This document shows, in pieces, positions 27,234 to 35,965 of a stretch of DNA of 64,000 nt. The position numbers and the translations under genes were made by a program. The notes beneath the pieces are model-generated. The model did not search any database. It had not been told where the DNA came from and was given only the letters and a program-made list of their open reading frames with translations. The stretch is from Stenotrophomonas humi. GTDB taxonomy: Bacteria; Pseudomonadota; Gammaproteobacteria; Xanthomonadales; Xanthomonadaceae. Position 1 is the first letter of the stretch, and every line of letters begins with the position of its first letter. The stretch covers positions 1 through 64,000 of the forward strand of contig NZ_LDJI01000028.1 in NCBI RefSeq assembly GCF_001431415.1, in the 5' to 3' direction.

Positions 27234-27786
27234 GGCGTCACCTACGCGCATTGCCGGCCACCCGTGCCGCGCCCATGACGCGCGGCACCCCGGTCTTCCA
27301 TTGCTGAAACCCTGCCTCGCGGCACGAGGCGGGCAACGCGGTTTAGCCAGCGTTATGCATGGCTGAATGCCCGCCAGATACCCCGTGCGGCCGCACCTGG
27401 CGCAGAAAAGCCGCGATGAAGCCGGCCGTTGTCCATTGCGTTCGCGCCAAAGCCGAGGCGCCGGTGATGCCGGCCCCGCTGGCGGTGAGGCTTCCCCATT
27501 GTGGATAATCTGCTGCTACGCAACGGCGCATGGCCGTGGCGGGGCACCCGGAAAGTGGCGGGTGATGCGGTTGAGGGGGCTCCCGCGGTGCCTGAGGCAG
27601 GGCACATCAACAAGGTGGCATCAGCGCGTTTGCCGCAGGTTTAAGTTTGATCTTCTAGTTTTTTCCGCACGTCACGTTCTCCCTTCAAGGAATTCCGGTG
27701 CAACACGCAAGCAGTGAATGGCACGGTGCAACGCGCCTTTCCGCACAAGGCAATGATCGCGCGGTGACGCCGCAGCGGAGCGATCG
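27234..27786. other. Upstream region of opgH
   Basis: About 550 bases without a convincing gene. Near 27313-27333 a GC hairpin (CCTGCCTCG with CGAGGCGGG) may end the preceding transcript. An AT-richer stretch at about 27640-27680 (GTTTAAGTTTGATCTTCTAG) is the likeliest promoter area for opgH. No opgG or other osmoregulated-glucan gene is present here. Open frames on the minus strand do not resemble proteins. Confidence 0.45.
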
Positions 27787-29727
27787 ATGAGCAGCGCCAC
27801 CCCCATCCTTTCCAGCAGCAAGCCTGTAGCGGTCGCCACGGGGCTGGATGCCGGCATGGCCGTGCTGCCGGCCGAGCATCCGTTGCAGATGCCGGAGCAG
27901 TCGCTGCGCGAGGGCAAGCTCAAGGTTCGTCGGCAGGAAACCGCGCCGCCCAACATCGGCCTGCGCCGGCTCTACGTGTTCGGCACCACCGCGGTGATGA
28001 CCGCGGTCGCCACCGGGATGATGGCCCGTGTACTGGCCAATGGCGGCATCAACGTGCTCGAAGGCTGCCTGTTGGTGCTGTTCGTGGCGCTGTTTGCGTG
28101 GATCGCATTGTCCTTCGTCGGCAGTCTGGCCGGCCTGCAGGCACTGCTGCGCGGCCGCCGCAAGCTTGGCATCTACCCGGATACGCCGCTGCCGGTGCTG
28201 GAAACGCGCACCGCCTTGTTGATGCCCACCTACAACGAGGACCCGCGCCGGATGATGGCCGGGTTGCAGGCGATCTACGAATCGGTCGCGGCCACCGGTC
28301 AGCTGGATCGTTTCGATTTCTTCGTGCTCAGCGACACCACCCGTGACGACATCGGCCGCGCCGAGGAACAGGTGTTCCTGCGACTGGTCGAGGAGACCGG
28401 TGGTGCCGAGCGGCTGTTCTACCGTCGCCGTGCCAGCAACGTCGGCCGCAAGGCCGGCAACATCGCTGATTGGGTGCGCCGGTTCGGCGGTGCCTATCCG
28501 CAGATGCTGATCCTCGACGCGGACAGCCTGATGACCGGCGACGTGATCGTGCGGTTGACCTCGGCCATGGAAAAACACCCCAGCGTCGGTTTGATCCAGT
28601 CGCTGCCGGCGGTGGTCAACGGCCGCACCGCGTTCGCCCGCATGCAGCAGTTTGGTGGCCGCGTGTACGGGCCGGTGATGGCCTACGGCGTGGCCTGGTG
28701 GCACGGCGCCGAGAGCAACTACTGGGGCCACAACGCGGTGATCCGCACCCAGGCTTTCGCCGAGCAGGCCGGCCTGCCGGAACTGCCGGGGCGCAAGCCG
28801 TTCGGCGGCCACGTCCTCAGCCATGACTTTGTCGAGGCTGCGCTGATGCGCCGTGGTGGCTGGGCCGCGCACATGGTGCCGTACCTGCAGGGCAGCTATG
28901 AAGAAGGCCCGCCGACGCTGACCGACATGCTCATCCGCGACAGGCGCTGGTGCCAGGGCAACCTGCAGCACTCCAAGGTGGTGGCGACGCCCGGCCTGCA
29001 TTGGATCAGCCGCGTGCACATGATGATCGGCATCGGCCATTACTTCACCGCGCCGATGTGGGCGATGTTGATGCTGATCGGCATCGCCATTCCGTTGATT
29101 CACGGCGGCATCGACCTGGTCGAAGAGCTGCACTTGAAAGTGTCGCCCGCGCAGTACTGGCGCGGCCTGGACCAGCAGGGCGTGGTGTGGGTTTTCGCCG
29201 TGACCATGGCGGTGCTGCTGGCGCCCAAGATGATGGGTTACATGGCGATGCTTACCGCGCGCAGCGAGCGCATTGGTTGCGGTGGTGCATTGCGCGCATT
29301 GGTGTCGGTGTTGCTGGAAACGCTGCTGGCGGCGTTGATGGCACCGGTGGTGATGTACGTGCAGTCGCGTGGTGTATCCGAAGTGCTGGCCGGCAAGGAT
29401 TCGGGCTGGGACGCACAGCAGCGCGATGACGGCACTGTTTCCTTCGGCACGTTGCTGCGCAGCTACGGCGGGCTGAGTGTGTTCGGCCTGGTGATGGGGG
29501 CGATGGCCTACGCCGTATCGCCTCCGCTGGCTGCCTGGATGGCACCGGTGGTGATCGGCATGGCACTGGCGGTGCCGGTGGTGGCATGGACATCGTCGCG
29601 TCGCGCCGGTGACTGGCTGCGCCGTCACCAGTTGCTGGCCATTCCGGAAGAAAGCCACCCGCCGCGCGTACTCGTACGCGCCGCCGAACTGCGCGCCGCT
29701 GCAATGCGCGAGTCGGTGCAGCAGTAA
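27787..29727 (+). CDS. opgH: Osmoregulated periplasmic glucan glucosyltransferase OpgH
   Basis: A 646-residue inner-membrane enzyme that polymerises glucose from UDP-glucose into the backbone of periplasmic glucans and passes it across the membrane. After two membrane helices (about 60-115) the GT2 domain begins [16 protein letters not shown]; the catalytic residues include D244-A-D246 (LILDADSLM), HDF in [19 protein letters not shown] and the RDRRW block at 384-388. Several membrane segments follow. In E. coli opgG and opgH form an operon and OpgH also slows FtsZ when UDP-glucose is high; here opgG is not next door, as in the single hrpM/opgH arrangement of Xanthomonas. Complete in length. 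Confidence 0.93.
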   Translation: MSSATPILSSSKPVAVATGLDAGMAVLPAEHPLQMPEQSLREGKLKVRRQETAPPNIGLRRLYVFGTTAVMTAVATGMMARVLANGGINVLEGCLLVLFVALFAWIALSFVGSLAGLQALLRGRRKLGIYPDTPLPVLETRTALLMPTYNEDPRRMMAGLQAIYESVAATGQLDRFDFFVLSDTTRDDIGRAEEQVFLRLVEETGGAERLFYRRRASNVGRKAGNIADWVRRFGGAYPQMLILDADSLMTGDVIVRLTSAMEKHPSVGLIQSLPAVVNGRTAFARMQQFGGRVYGPVMAYGVAWWHGAESNYWGHNAVIRTQAFAEQAGLPELPGRKPFGGHVLSHDFVEAALMRRGGWAAHMVPYLQGSYEEGPPTLTDMLIRDRRWCQGNLQHSKVVATPGLHWISRVHMMIGIGHYFTAPMWAMLMLIGIAIPLIHGGIDLVEELHLKVSPAQYWRGLDQQGVVWVFAVTMAVLLAPKMMGYMAMLTARSERIGCGGALRALVSVLLETLLAALMAPVVMYVQSRGVSEVLAGKDSGWDAQQRDDGTVSFGTLLRSYGGLSVFGLVMGAMAYAVSPPLAAWMAPVVIGMALAVPVVAWTSSRRAGDWLRRHQLLAIPEESHPPRVLVRAAELRAAAMRESVQQ

Positions 29728-29758
29728 GCACTCCTGCGTTGCAGGCAGTTGCAGATGC

Positions 29759-29793
29759 GAATCCCGGGTACACGCGGCGTGCCCGGGATTTTT
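29759..29793 (+). terminator. Rho-independent terminator of opgH
   Basis: A strong stem (AATCCCGGGTAC with GTGCCCGGGATT) followed by a run of T, starting 32 bases after the opgH stop codon. Confidence 0.85.
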
Positions 29794-29929
29794 GCAGCAA
29801 CCTGCCGGCATGGTGTCCCAGCAACGTGCATGGCACCACCGATGCAACGCTCGTAATGGCGTATTTCCTAGTGCCATCCCCGGCCTCCCAACACGGCATA
29901 ATCTGCGTCTGTCTTCGGGAGTCGTGAAA

Positions 29930-30592
29930 ATGCTGGAAACGGTGGAACAGGAAACCGGCGCGTCGCCGCAGTGGTCGATCATCTGGCTGCATGGGCTGGG
30001 TGCCGATGGCCATGATTTCGCGCCCATCGTGCCCGAGCTGGTGCGTCCGCAATGGCCGGCGATCCGTTTCGTGTTTCCGCATGCACCCAAGCGTGCGGTG
30101 ACCATCAACAACGGCATGCCGATGCGCGCGTGGTACGACATCGTCAGCATGGATTTCCGCAGTCGTGCCGACGCTGCCGGCGTAGCCGAATCGGTGGCGC
30201 AGGTCGAAGCCCTGATCGCGCGCGAACAGGAGCGTGGTATCGCACTGGACCACATCGTGTTGATCGGTTTCTCGCAGGGCGGTGCCATCACCTTGGCCAC
30301 CGGCCTGCAGCGTCGCGAAAAGCTGGCCGGGCTGGTGGCCCTGTCCACCTATCTGCCTGAGGTCGATGCCGCCGCCGCGCAGCTGGTCGCGGGTGCCAAC
30401 ACCCAGCCGGTGTTCATGGCCCACGGCACGGGTGACCCTGTGATCCCGGTGCAGATCGCCGAGCACAGCATGCAGGTGCTCAAGCAGCTGGGCTTTGCCG
30501 TGGAATGGCATCGCTACCCGATGGCGCACCAGGTCTGCGGGGAAGAGATCCATGCACTCGGCGATTGGCTGCAGGCCCGTTTCGACGCATGA
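29930..30592 (+). CDS. Carboxylesterase/phospholipase-type alpha/beta hydrolase
   Basis: A 220-residue soluble serine hydrolase of the acyl-protein thioesterase/carboxylesterase group. The catalytic triad is visible: Ser115 in G-F-S-Q-G-G, Asp169 in GTGDPVIP and His200 in MAHQV. The oxyanion strand is WLHGLGADGHDF (20-30). These enzymes cut short acyl esters, and some remove acyl groups from proteins or lysophospholipids; the natural substrate here is unknown. No signal peptide, so cytoplasmic. Ribosome site CGGGAG precedes 29930. It lies 104 bases upstream of algR on the same strand, in the place held by algZ in Pseudomonas. Confidence 0.9.
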   Translation: MLETVEQETGASPQWSIIWLHGLGADGHDFAPIVPELVRPQWPAIRFVFPHAPKRAVTINNGMPMRAWYDIVSMDFRSRADAAGVAESVAQVEALIAREQERGIALDHIVLIGFSQGGAITLATGLQRREKLAGLVALSTYLPEVDAAAAQLVAGANTQPVFMAHGTGDPVIPVQIAEHSMQVLKQLGFAVEWHRYPMAHQVCGEEIHALGDWLQARFDA

Positions 30593-30696
30593 ACGCCAGG
30601 GTGTGAAGGACTGCGCAGTTCCGCATCCGGCCACGCCGGTTTCGCATCGGTGCGGCTACCATGGCCGCACCAGCACTGCGTGACGGGGAGGAACGT

Positions 30697-31425
30697 GTGA
30701 AGGTGGTTATTGCCGACGACGAGCCTTTGGCACGCGAACGCCTGCGTTCGCTGCTGGCCGAGCATGCTGGAACAATCGTGGTGGCCGAGGCGGCCAATGG
30801 CGCCGACGCGCTGCACGCCTGCGCACAGACACAACCGGACCTGGTGCTGCTGGATATCGCCATGCCCGGTATCGACGGACTGGAAGTGGCCCGCCACCTC
30901 GCCCATTTCGAGCCGCGTCCGGCCGTGGTGTTCTGCACCGCTTACGATGCCCACGCGTTGTCCGCGTTTGAAGCGGCCGCGGTGGATTACCTGATGAAGC
31001 CGATCCGCGCCGAGCGCCTCGCTGCTGCGCTGGCCCGTGCACGCACCGTCATCGCCGGGCGCGCCACGGCGGCGCCTGCGCAGACGACGCAGGCACGCCG
31101 GGTGCTGTGCGCGCGTCTGCGCGGCAGCCTGCGGCTGGTGCCGGTGGAGGACATCGTCTACCTGCAGGCCGAGGAAAAGTACGTGGTGGTCCACCACAAG
31201 CGCGGCCAGGACCTGATCGAGGAATCGCTGCGCTCGCTGGAGGACGAATTCGGTGAGCGCTTCATCCGCATCCATCGCAACTGCCTGGTGGCCCGTGACC
31301 AGCTGCAGGAAGTGCGGCGCACGCCGGCCGGGCAGGTGCAGGCGGTGCTGCGCGACATGCCCGTGTTGCTGGAAGTCAGTCGCCGCTGCGTGGCCAACCT
31401 GAAGACCGAACTGATCCGGTTGTGA
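30697..31425 (+). CDS. algR: LytTR response regulator AlgR
   Basis: A 242-residue regulator. The receiver domain (1-115) has the acidic pocket DDEP at 7-10, phosphoacceptor Asp53 in LLDIAMPG and KP in [10 protein letters not shown]. The C-terminal LytTR DNA-binding domain (about 135-242) has [25 protein letters not shown] and [13 protein letters not shown]. In Pseudomonas AlgR controls alginate, type IV pili and virulence with sensor AlgZ/FimS. The real start is GTG at 30697, eight bases after a GGGGAGGAAC ribosome site; an ATG at 30661 has none. It is followed by hemC after 31 bases, the conserved algR-hemC order. No algZ gene is adjacent. Confidence 0.9.
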   Translation: MKVVIADDEPLARERLRSLLAEHAGTIVVAEAANGADALHACAQTQPDLVLLDIAMPGIDGLEVARHLAHFEPRPAVVFCTAYDAHALSAFEAAAVDYLMKPIRAERLAAALARARTVIAGRATAAPAQTTQARRVLCARLRGSLRLVPVEDIVYLQAEEKYVVVHHKRGQDLIEESLRSLEDEFGERFIRIHRNCLVARDQLQEVRRTPAGQVQAVLRDMPVLLEVSRRCVANLKTELIRL

Positions 31426-31456
31426 CCGTCGCGTCGGCAGCGGCGATAATGCGCGC

Positions 31457-32374
31457 ATGACCATCCTGCGTATCGCTACCCGAAAGAGCCCGCTTGCCCT
31501 GTGGCAGAGCGAACACGTCGCCGACCGCCTGCGTCAGGCCCATCCCGGGCTGTCCGTGGAGCTGGTACCGATGAGCACCCGCGGTGACGAAGTGCTGGAC
31601 CGTTCGCTGGCCGCCATCGGTGGCAAGGGCCTGTTTCTGAAGGAACTGGAGCTGGCGATGATGCGCGGCGAAGCCGATTGCGCCGTGCATTCGCTCAAGG
31701 ACGTGCCGATGGAGCTGGAGGCGCCGTTCGCGTTGCCGGCCATTCTGGTCCGCGCCGATCCGGCCGATGCCTTCGTGTCCAACCGCTACGCCTCGCTCGA
31801 TGCCCTGCCGCAGGGTGCCTGCGTCGGCACGTCTTCCTTGCGTCGGCAGGCGCAGCTGCGTGCATTGCGTCCGGACCTGCAGGCGCGGGACCTGCGCGGC
31901 AACGTCAATACCCGCCTGGGCAAACTCGATGCCGGTGACTACGACGCCATCATCCTGGCCTGCGCCGGCCTGGAACGTCTGGAGCTGGGGGGGCGTATCC
32001 GTGACCGCCTGCGCGCACCGCAGTGGTTGCCGGCACCGGCACAGGCGGCGGTGGCCATCGAATGCCGCCAGGACGATGCGAAGGTGATCGCCCTGGTTGC
32101 CGCCTTGGACGACGCCCCGACACGCACCTGCGTCGAAGCCGAGCGCGCGATGAACCGTGCCCTGGACGGTAGTTGTCACGTGCCGGTGGCGGGTCTGGCG
32201 CAATGGCAGGGCCAGGACCTGTGGTTGCAGGGCCTGGTCGGCGGTGTGGCCGATGGCCGCATCGTGCGCGCCGAGGCACACGGCCCGGCGACCGATCCGG
32301 AAGCACTGGGTCGCAATGTCGCCCGTCAGCTGTTGGATGCCGGCGCAGGTGAACTGCTGGGCAACCCGGCCTGA
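31457..32374 (+). CDS. hemC: Hydroxymethylbilane synthase
   Basis: A 305-residue cytoplasmic enzyme that joins four porphobilinogen units into hydroxymethylbilane for haem synthesis. The family start [14 protein letters not shown] is present; Cys240 in [12 protein letters not shown] carries the dipyrromethane cofactor; substrate-binding arginines lie in [11 protein letters not shown] and LRGNVNTRL, and the catalytic aspartate in HSLKDVPM (about 82). It follows algR at 31 bases and likely shares its messenger. hemD, which follows hemC in Pseudomonas, is not next here; the downstream gene is a convergent DUF481 gene. Confidence 0.96.
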   Translation: MTILRIATRKSPLALWQSEHVADRLRQAHPGLSVELVPMSTRGDEVLDRSLAAIGGKGLFLKELELAMMRGEADCAVHSLKDVPMELEAPFALPAILVRADPADAFVSNRYASLDALPQGACVGTSSLRRQAQLRALRPDLQARDLRGNVNTRLGKLDAGDYDAIILACAGLERLELGGRIRDRLRAPQWLPAPAQAAVAIECRQDDAKVIALVAALDDAPTRTCVEAERAMNRALDGSCHVPVAGLAQWQGQDLWLQGLVGGVADGRIVRAEAHGPATDPEALGRNVARQLLDAGAGELLGNPA

Positions 32375-32682
32375 AGCAAGGCGTTGCGCGGTTCCGAACC
32401 TACCGTGCAACGGCATGAAGCCAGCCCCTTTTCAGCCCTTACTTTGGCTGCAGCAAAGCGAGGGGGCGATCTAGCCTGGGCTGCCAGATCGCAGCGAAAG
32501 CCGCTTCTGCTCCCTCCCTTTCGCGCAGCGAAGGGAAGGGCGGGAGGGTGGTAACACGCCAGAGGAGCATGGCTCCGGCTCTACTGGTGGCTCCGGGAGC
32601 AGGGCCCGCAACAAAAAGGGAATGGCCCGCGCCGCAGCGCAGAACCATTCCCTGTTCCCAATCCCTCAACCCCGCTTCAAGA
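32375..32682. other. Intergenic region with inverted repeats
   Basis: About 310 bases between hemC and the convergent DUF481 gene. It holds GC-rich inverted repeats around 32510-32560 (CCTTCCCTT-type arms against AAGGGAAGG) and a GTAG-headed imperfect palindrome near 32561-32584 on the minus strand that resembles a worn SMAG element. A further arm pair, GGGAATGG with CCATTCCC, spans about 32618-32656 and could terminate the DUF481 transcript. No gene is seen. Confidence 0.5.
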
Positions 32683-33462
32683 TCACTTGAAGCTGTAAAC
32701 CACGTTCATCGTGGTCAGGGTGTCGGTCTTGCGCTTGTCTTCGGCCACGTCGCTGTTGTGACGGGCCTGCCAGCCGGCCTTCAGCGCGAAATGCTTGTTC
32801 ATGCTGACCGACACGCCAAAGTCATTCTGCGCGAAGGTGTTGTACGAGCCGGATTCGACCAGCAGGCTGTTGACCAGCTCGGTGTTCTCGGTGATGGAGA
32901 ACTTCAGGTCGAACAGGCCGCGGCCGATCAAGCCGGTGCGGTTCTCATCGGTGTCGGCATTGTGCGAACGGCGCACACCCGGGCCGATCTGGGTGTCCAG
33001 GATCAGCCGCTCACCGTCGATCAGACGCGTGCCGTAACCCAGACCGAAGCTGCTCTGGCGGTCATAGGTGGCGAAATCATCGCGTTCATGACGCACCGTG
33101 GCGGTCAGCTGGCGGTGCTCGCCCAGCTGCAGCGCGCTGCCGGCGCCAGCGGTGTAGCGGTTGGCGGTGGTCTGACGGGTGCGGCTGGTGCTGCCGTCGT
33201 CATTGGTCTGGTTGTACTGGGCGCTGGAGCGCAGGCCGAACAGATCCATGCTGTGCACCCAGTCATCGTCGGTGTAGCGCAGCTTGAGGCGGCCGTTGAA
33301 GCTTTCGGTGGTGCTGTTGCCGTGTGCGGAGGCAAAACCGAGCTCACCGCCGCTGCCGCTCCACGGTGACGTCATGGCGGCCAGGTCGGAGGCATCATCT
33401 GCCCAGGCGGCCAGCGGGGCGCACAACAGCAGCGGCAGGAACAGGGAAACACGCAGTGACAT
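32683..33462 (-). CDS. DUF481 outer-membrane barrel protein (YdiY-like)
   Basis: A 259-residue exported protein (signal LFLPLLLCAPLAAWA) starting after the ribosome site CCGGAGATTG. The mature protein is rich in alternating strands with aromatic ends (WSGSGGELGFASAHGNSTTESFNGRLKLRYTDDDW ... TLTTMNVVYSFK), and the final Phe plus Lys resembles a barrel end. It belongs to the DUF481 family, whose member YdiY is an acid- or salt-induced outer-membrane protein of unsure role. Monocistronic and convergent with hemC. Confidence 0.85.
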   Translation of the reverse strand: MSLRVSLFLPLLLCAPLAAWADDASDLAAMTSPWSGSGGELGFASAHGNSTTESFNGRLKLRYTDDDWVHSMDLFGLRSSAQYNQTNDDGSTSRTRQTTANRYTAGAGSALQLGEHRQLTATVRHERDDFATYDRQSSFGLGYGTRLIDGERLILDTQIGPGVRRSHNADTDENRTGLIGRGLFDLKFSITENTELVNSLLVESGSYNTFAQNDFGVSVSMNKHFALKAGWQARHNSDVAEDKRKTDTLTTMNVVYSFK

Positions 33463-33625
33463 CAGTCAATCTCCGGAATGAAATCGGGGCAAGTAAGCGT
33501 TTTCATGATACCGGAAGGCTTGCGCTGGCTCGGTTCCGGGGCGGCGGGCGCTTCAGACGGCGTTTGGCGGGGAGGCTGTCGCCGGCCCGCAGCATTGCGG
33601 CCCGGAGTCGGACATAATCGGGCCC

Positions 33626-34591
33626 ATGGATCGTTACGAACGCATAAACGCGCTGCATCGGCTGCTCAAGTCCGCCCGTTATCCGGTCACGGTGGCTCGC
33701 CTGCAGGAAGAACTGGGATGTTCCAGGGCAACGGTCTATCGCGACCTGGCCTTTCTGCGCGATGCGCTGATGGCGCCGGTGGAAGGCGATGGCGAGGCCG
33801 GTTTCCGCTATCTGAGTGGCGAAAGCGACCGTTTCGAGCTGCCCGGCCTATGGCTGAGCTCCGAAGAACTGCATGCCTTGCTGGCCTCGCAGCACCTGCT
33901 GTCGCGGACCGGGGGCGGGGTGCTGTCCTCGGTGCTGGCGCCGCTGCAACAGCGGATTGAAAGCCTGCTGGCGGCGCAGGCCGGCGCGACCTCCTGGCCG
34001 GTGGAGCGTGTGCGGGTGATCCCGCACCGCGGCCGCAAGCTCGACGAAGCCAGCTTCCGCACCGTTGCCTCCGGCGTGCTTGAGCGCAAGCAGCTGTCGT
34101 TCGAATACCGCGCGCGTTCCACCGATGAGGCCACCCGCCGCACGGTGTCCCCGCAGCGCATCACCCATTACCGCGACAACTGGTACATGGACGCGTGGGA
34201 TCACACCCGCGACGCGGTACGCAGTTTCGCGGTGGACCGCATTCATCAGGCGCGGCTGCTCGATCAGCCGGCCCGTGACGTACCGGATGCCGAGCTGGAT
34301 GAACAGCTGGCGGCCAGCTACGGCATCTTCTCCGGCGCCCCCAAGGGCTGGGCAACCATCGTGTTCAGTGCCAAGGCCGCGCGCTGGGTCGCCGATGAAC
34401 ATTGGCATTCCAAGCAGCAGGGCCGGTTCCTGGCGGATGGCCGCTACGAACTGAAACTGCCGTACAGCGTCTCGCGCGAACTGCTGATGGACGTGCTGCA
34501 TTACGGTTCGGATGCGGAAATCATCGAGCCCCAGTCCCTGCGAGAACAGGCCAAGGCTCTGTTATCGCTGGCGCTGAGCAATTACGACTGA
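33626..34591 (+). CDS. YafY-type WYL-domain transcriptional regulator
   Basis: A 321-residue regulator. Residues 1-60 form a winged HTH of the DeoR/HTH_11 kind (RLQEELGCSRATVYRDLAFLRDAL). The WYL domain (about 145-215) contains VSPQRITHYRDNWYMDAWDHTRDAVRSFAVDRI, and a WCX extension closes the protein. WYL proteins sense small ligands or nucleic acids and control DNA-repair, defence or metabolic genes; the target here is unknown. The gene is divergent from the DUF481 gene across 163 bases, so that gene is a possible target, though this is only inference. Confidence 0.9.
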   Translation: MDRYERINALHRLLKSARYPVTVARLQEELGCSRATVYRDLAFLRDALMAPVEGDGEAGFRYLSGESDRFELPGLWLSSEELHALLASQHLLSRTGGGVLSSVLAPLQQRIESLLAAQAGATSWPVERVRVIPHRGRKLDEASFRTVASGVLERKQLSFEYRARSTDEATRRTVSPQRITHYRDNWYMDAWDHTRDAVRSFAVDRIHQARLLDQPARDVPDAELDEQLAASYGIFSGAPKGWATIVFSAKAARWVADEHWHSKQQGRFLADGRYELKLPYSVSRELLMDVLHYGSDAEIIEPQSLREQAKALLSLALSNYD

Positions 34592-34842
34592 GTTCCGTGG
34601 CGGTGCGCCATGAGTAAAGCGGCGCGCGCTTCAATTCAATCCGGTTTGCCGCAGAGATGTCATCCGGGCCAGCGTGTTGCACCGGGATTGATTGCATGGC
34701 GATCAACCGCATTGCATGCGTCCCACCCCAGGCCCGGCTGCGTTGCGCTCGCCGGGGTGACTGAAGTGGGTGACTCTGGTTGAGGTGAGCACGGGGTGCG
34801 AAGACTCGCTTCCGCCCTCCGTCACTTCTCACCCCGCTTCAC

Positions 34843-35460
34843 TCACTTCTTGTTGGGTACCTCGAAGCCGAGTCGTCCCACCTGCTCCGGGTGCTGCGGC
34901 ACGCGCTTGAGCTTGTCGGTGTTGACGTCGTACTTGTCACGCAGGCGCAGGGCCAGGTGGCGATACAGCGTGTTGTCCATGTCCGGTTCGCGGGCAAAGA
35001 TCCAGGCCATCTCGCGGCCGGGGTAGCCGATCAGTGCCCAGGAATAGTCCGGTGCCACTTCCAGGATCCGGGAGTGCGTCGGTACCACCCGGTAGAACCA
35101 GGTGCGCCAGCGGCGGTTGCCACTATCTTCGTCCACCTTGGCGCGGATGCTGAGTTCCTCGGTGGGCTCACCGAAGCCTTCGCGGAACTGATAGTTGATG
35201 GCGACCTTGTCGTCTTCGCGCAACGTATAGGTGTTGACGCTGGCCACATGCCCGCGCTCGACGAAGTTGGGTACCCGGCCGATCACATACCAGCGGCCCA
35301 TGAAACGCTGCAGGTCCACCGGGCCTTCGGAATCGCCTTCCACGATGGGTGTCGCGGCGGGGGCTTCCTGCGCGTGGGCAGGCACCAGCGGCAGGGCCAG
35401 GCTCAACAACAGGGCGGACAGAAACGCTGGAATTGGTCGCATTACGGGTTGGAGCGCCAT
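34843..35460 (-). CDS. Lipocalin (Blc-like)
   Basis: A 205-residue protein with a signal peptide (PAFLSALLLSLALPLVPAHA). The lipocalin signature is GRWYVIGRVPNFVERG, followed by NTYTLREDDKVAINYQF, and the second structural block is YSWALIGYPGREMAWIFARE; the tail RLGFEVPNKK is typical too. Bacterial lipocalins bind fatty acids or lysolipids at the envelope and are often stress-induced. No lipobox is visible, so it may be soluble in the periplasm rather than a lipoprotein as in E. coli Blc. A start at 35442 is equally possible; neither has a strong ribosome site. Confidence 0.87.
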   Translation of the reverse strand: MALQPVMRPIPAFLSALLLSLALPLVPAHAQEAPAATPIVEGDSEGPVDLQRFMGRWYVIGRVPNFVERGHVASVNTYTLREDDKVAINYQFREGFGEPTEELSIRAKVDEDSGNRRWRTWFYRVVPTHSRILEVAPDYSWALIGYPGREMAWIFAREPDMDNTLYRHLALRLRDKYDVNTDKLKRVPQHPEQVGRLGFEVPNKK

Positions 35461-35579
35461 GGGTGGGTGACGGCTGCATGTTCAACGGCGGCGATAGGCA
35501 CGTCAATGGCAGGTCGCAGTCTGTGAGATGAGCGGCATTGAGGATGCACTCCAACACAGTCATGTTGCCGGAGAACGTC

Positions 35580-35897
35580 ATGTCCAAGCCGTCTGCACCG
35601 TCATACCGCCGTAAGCAGGAGTCGAACCCGGATCCGCGCGTGTTGCGCTGCGTCAGGCAAGTCGCGCTGGCAGGCATGGCCCTGGTGCTGGTCTGGCCGG
35701 CCGCGCGTGGGCACAGCATCTGGATCGGCTGGTTGCCACTGTGGCTGGTCGGCATGCCGCTGGCCTCCTGGTGGGCGTTGTATGGCTTCCGCCTGCCGGC
35801 GGCATGGCGCAACCGCAAGGCTGGGCAGCGCCGCCGTGGCCCGCAGGCCCGACGCGCGCGCCGTCCCCTGCGCTGGCGTGGCTCGCAGGCGGCCTGA
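35580..35897 (+). CDS. Small basic membrane protein, unknown
   Basis: A 105-residue protein with two hydrophobic helices (VALAGMALVLVWPAARG and IWIGWLPLWLVGMPLASWWALYGF) and a strongly basic tail (RNRKAGQRRRGPQARRARRP) that should stay in the cytoplasm. The start at 35580 has a GGAGAACGTC ribosome site; a start at 35538 lacks one. It lies directly upstream of the prolyl oligopeptidase gene on the same strand. I know no function. Confidence 0.6.
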   Translation: MSKPSAPSYRRKQESNPDPRVLRCVRQVALAGMALVLVWPAARGHSIWIGWLPLWLVGMPLASWWALYGFRLPAAWRNRKAGQRRRGPQARRARRPLRWRGSQAA

Positions 35898-35965
35898 CCT
35901 TCGACACGGGAGCGCCATCGGTTGCCTGTGCTAGCGTTCGGCGCTTATGACCGCGTGGAGCCAAT

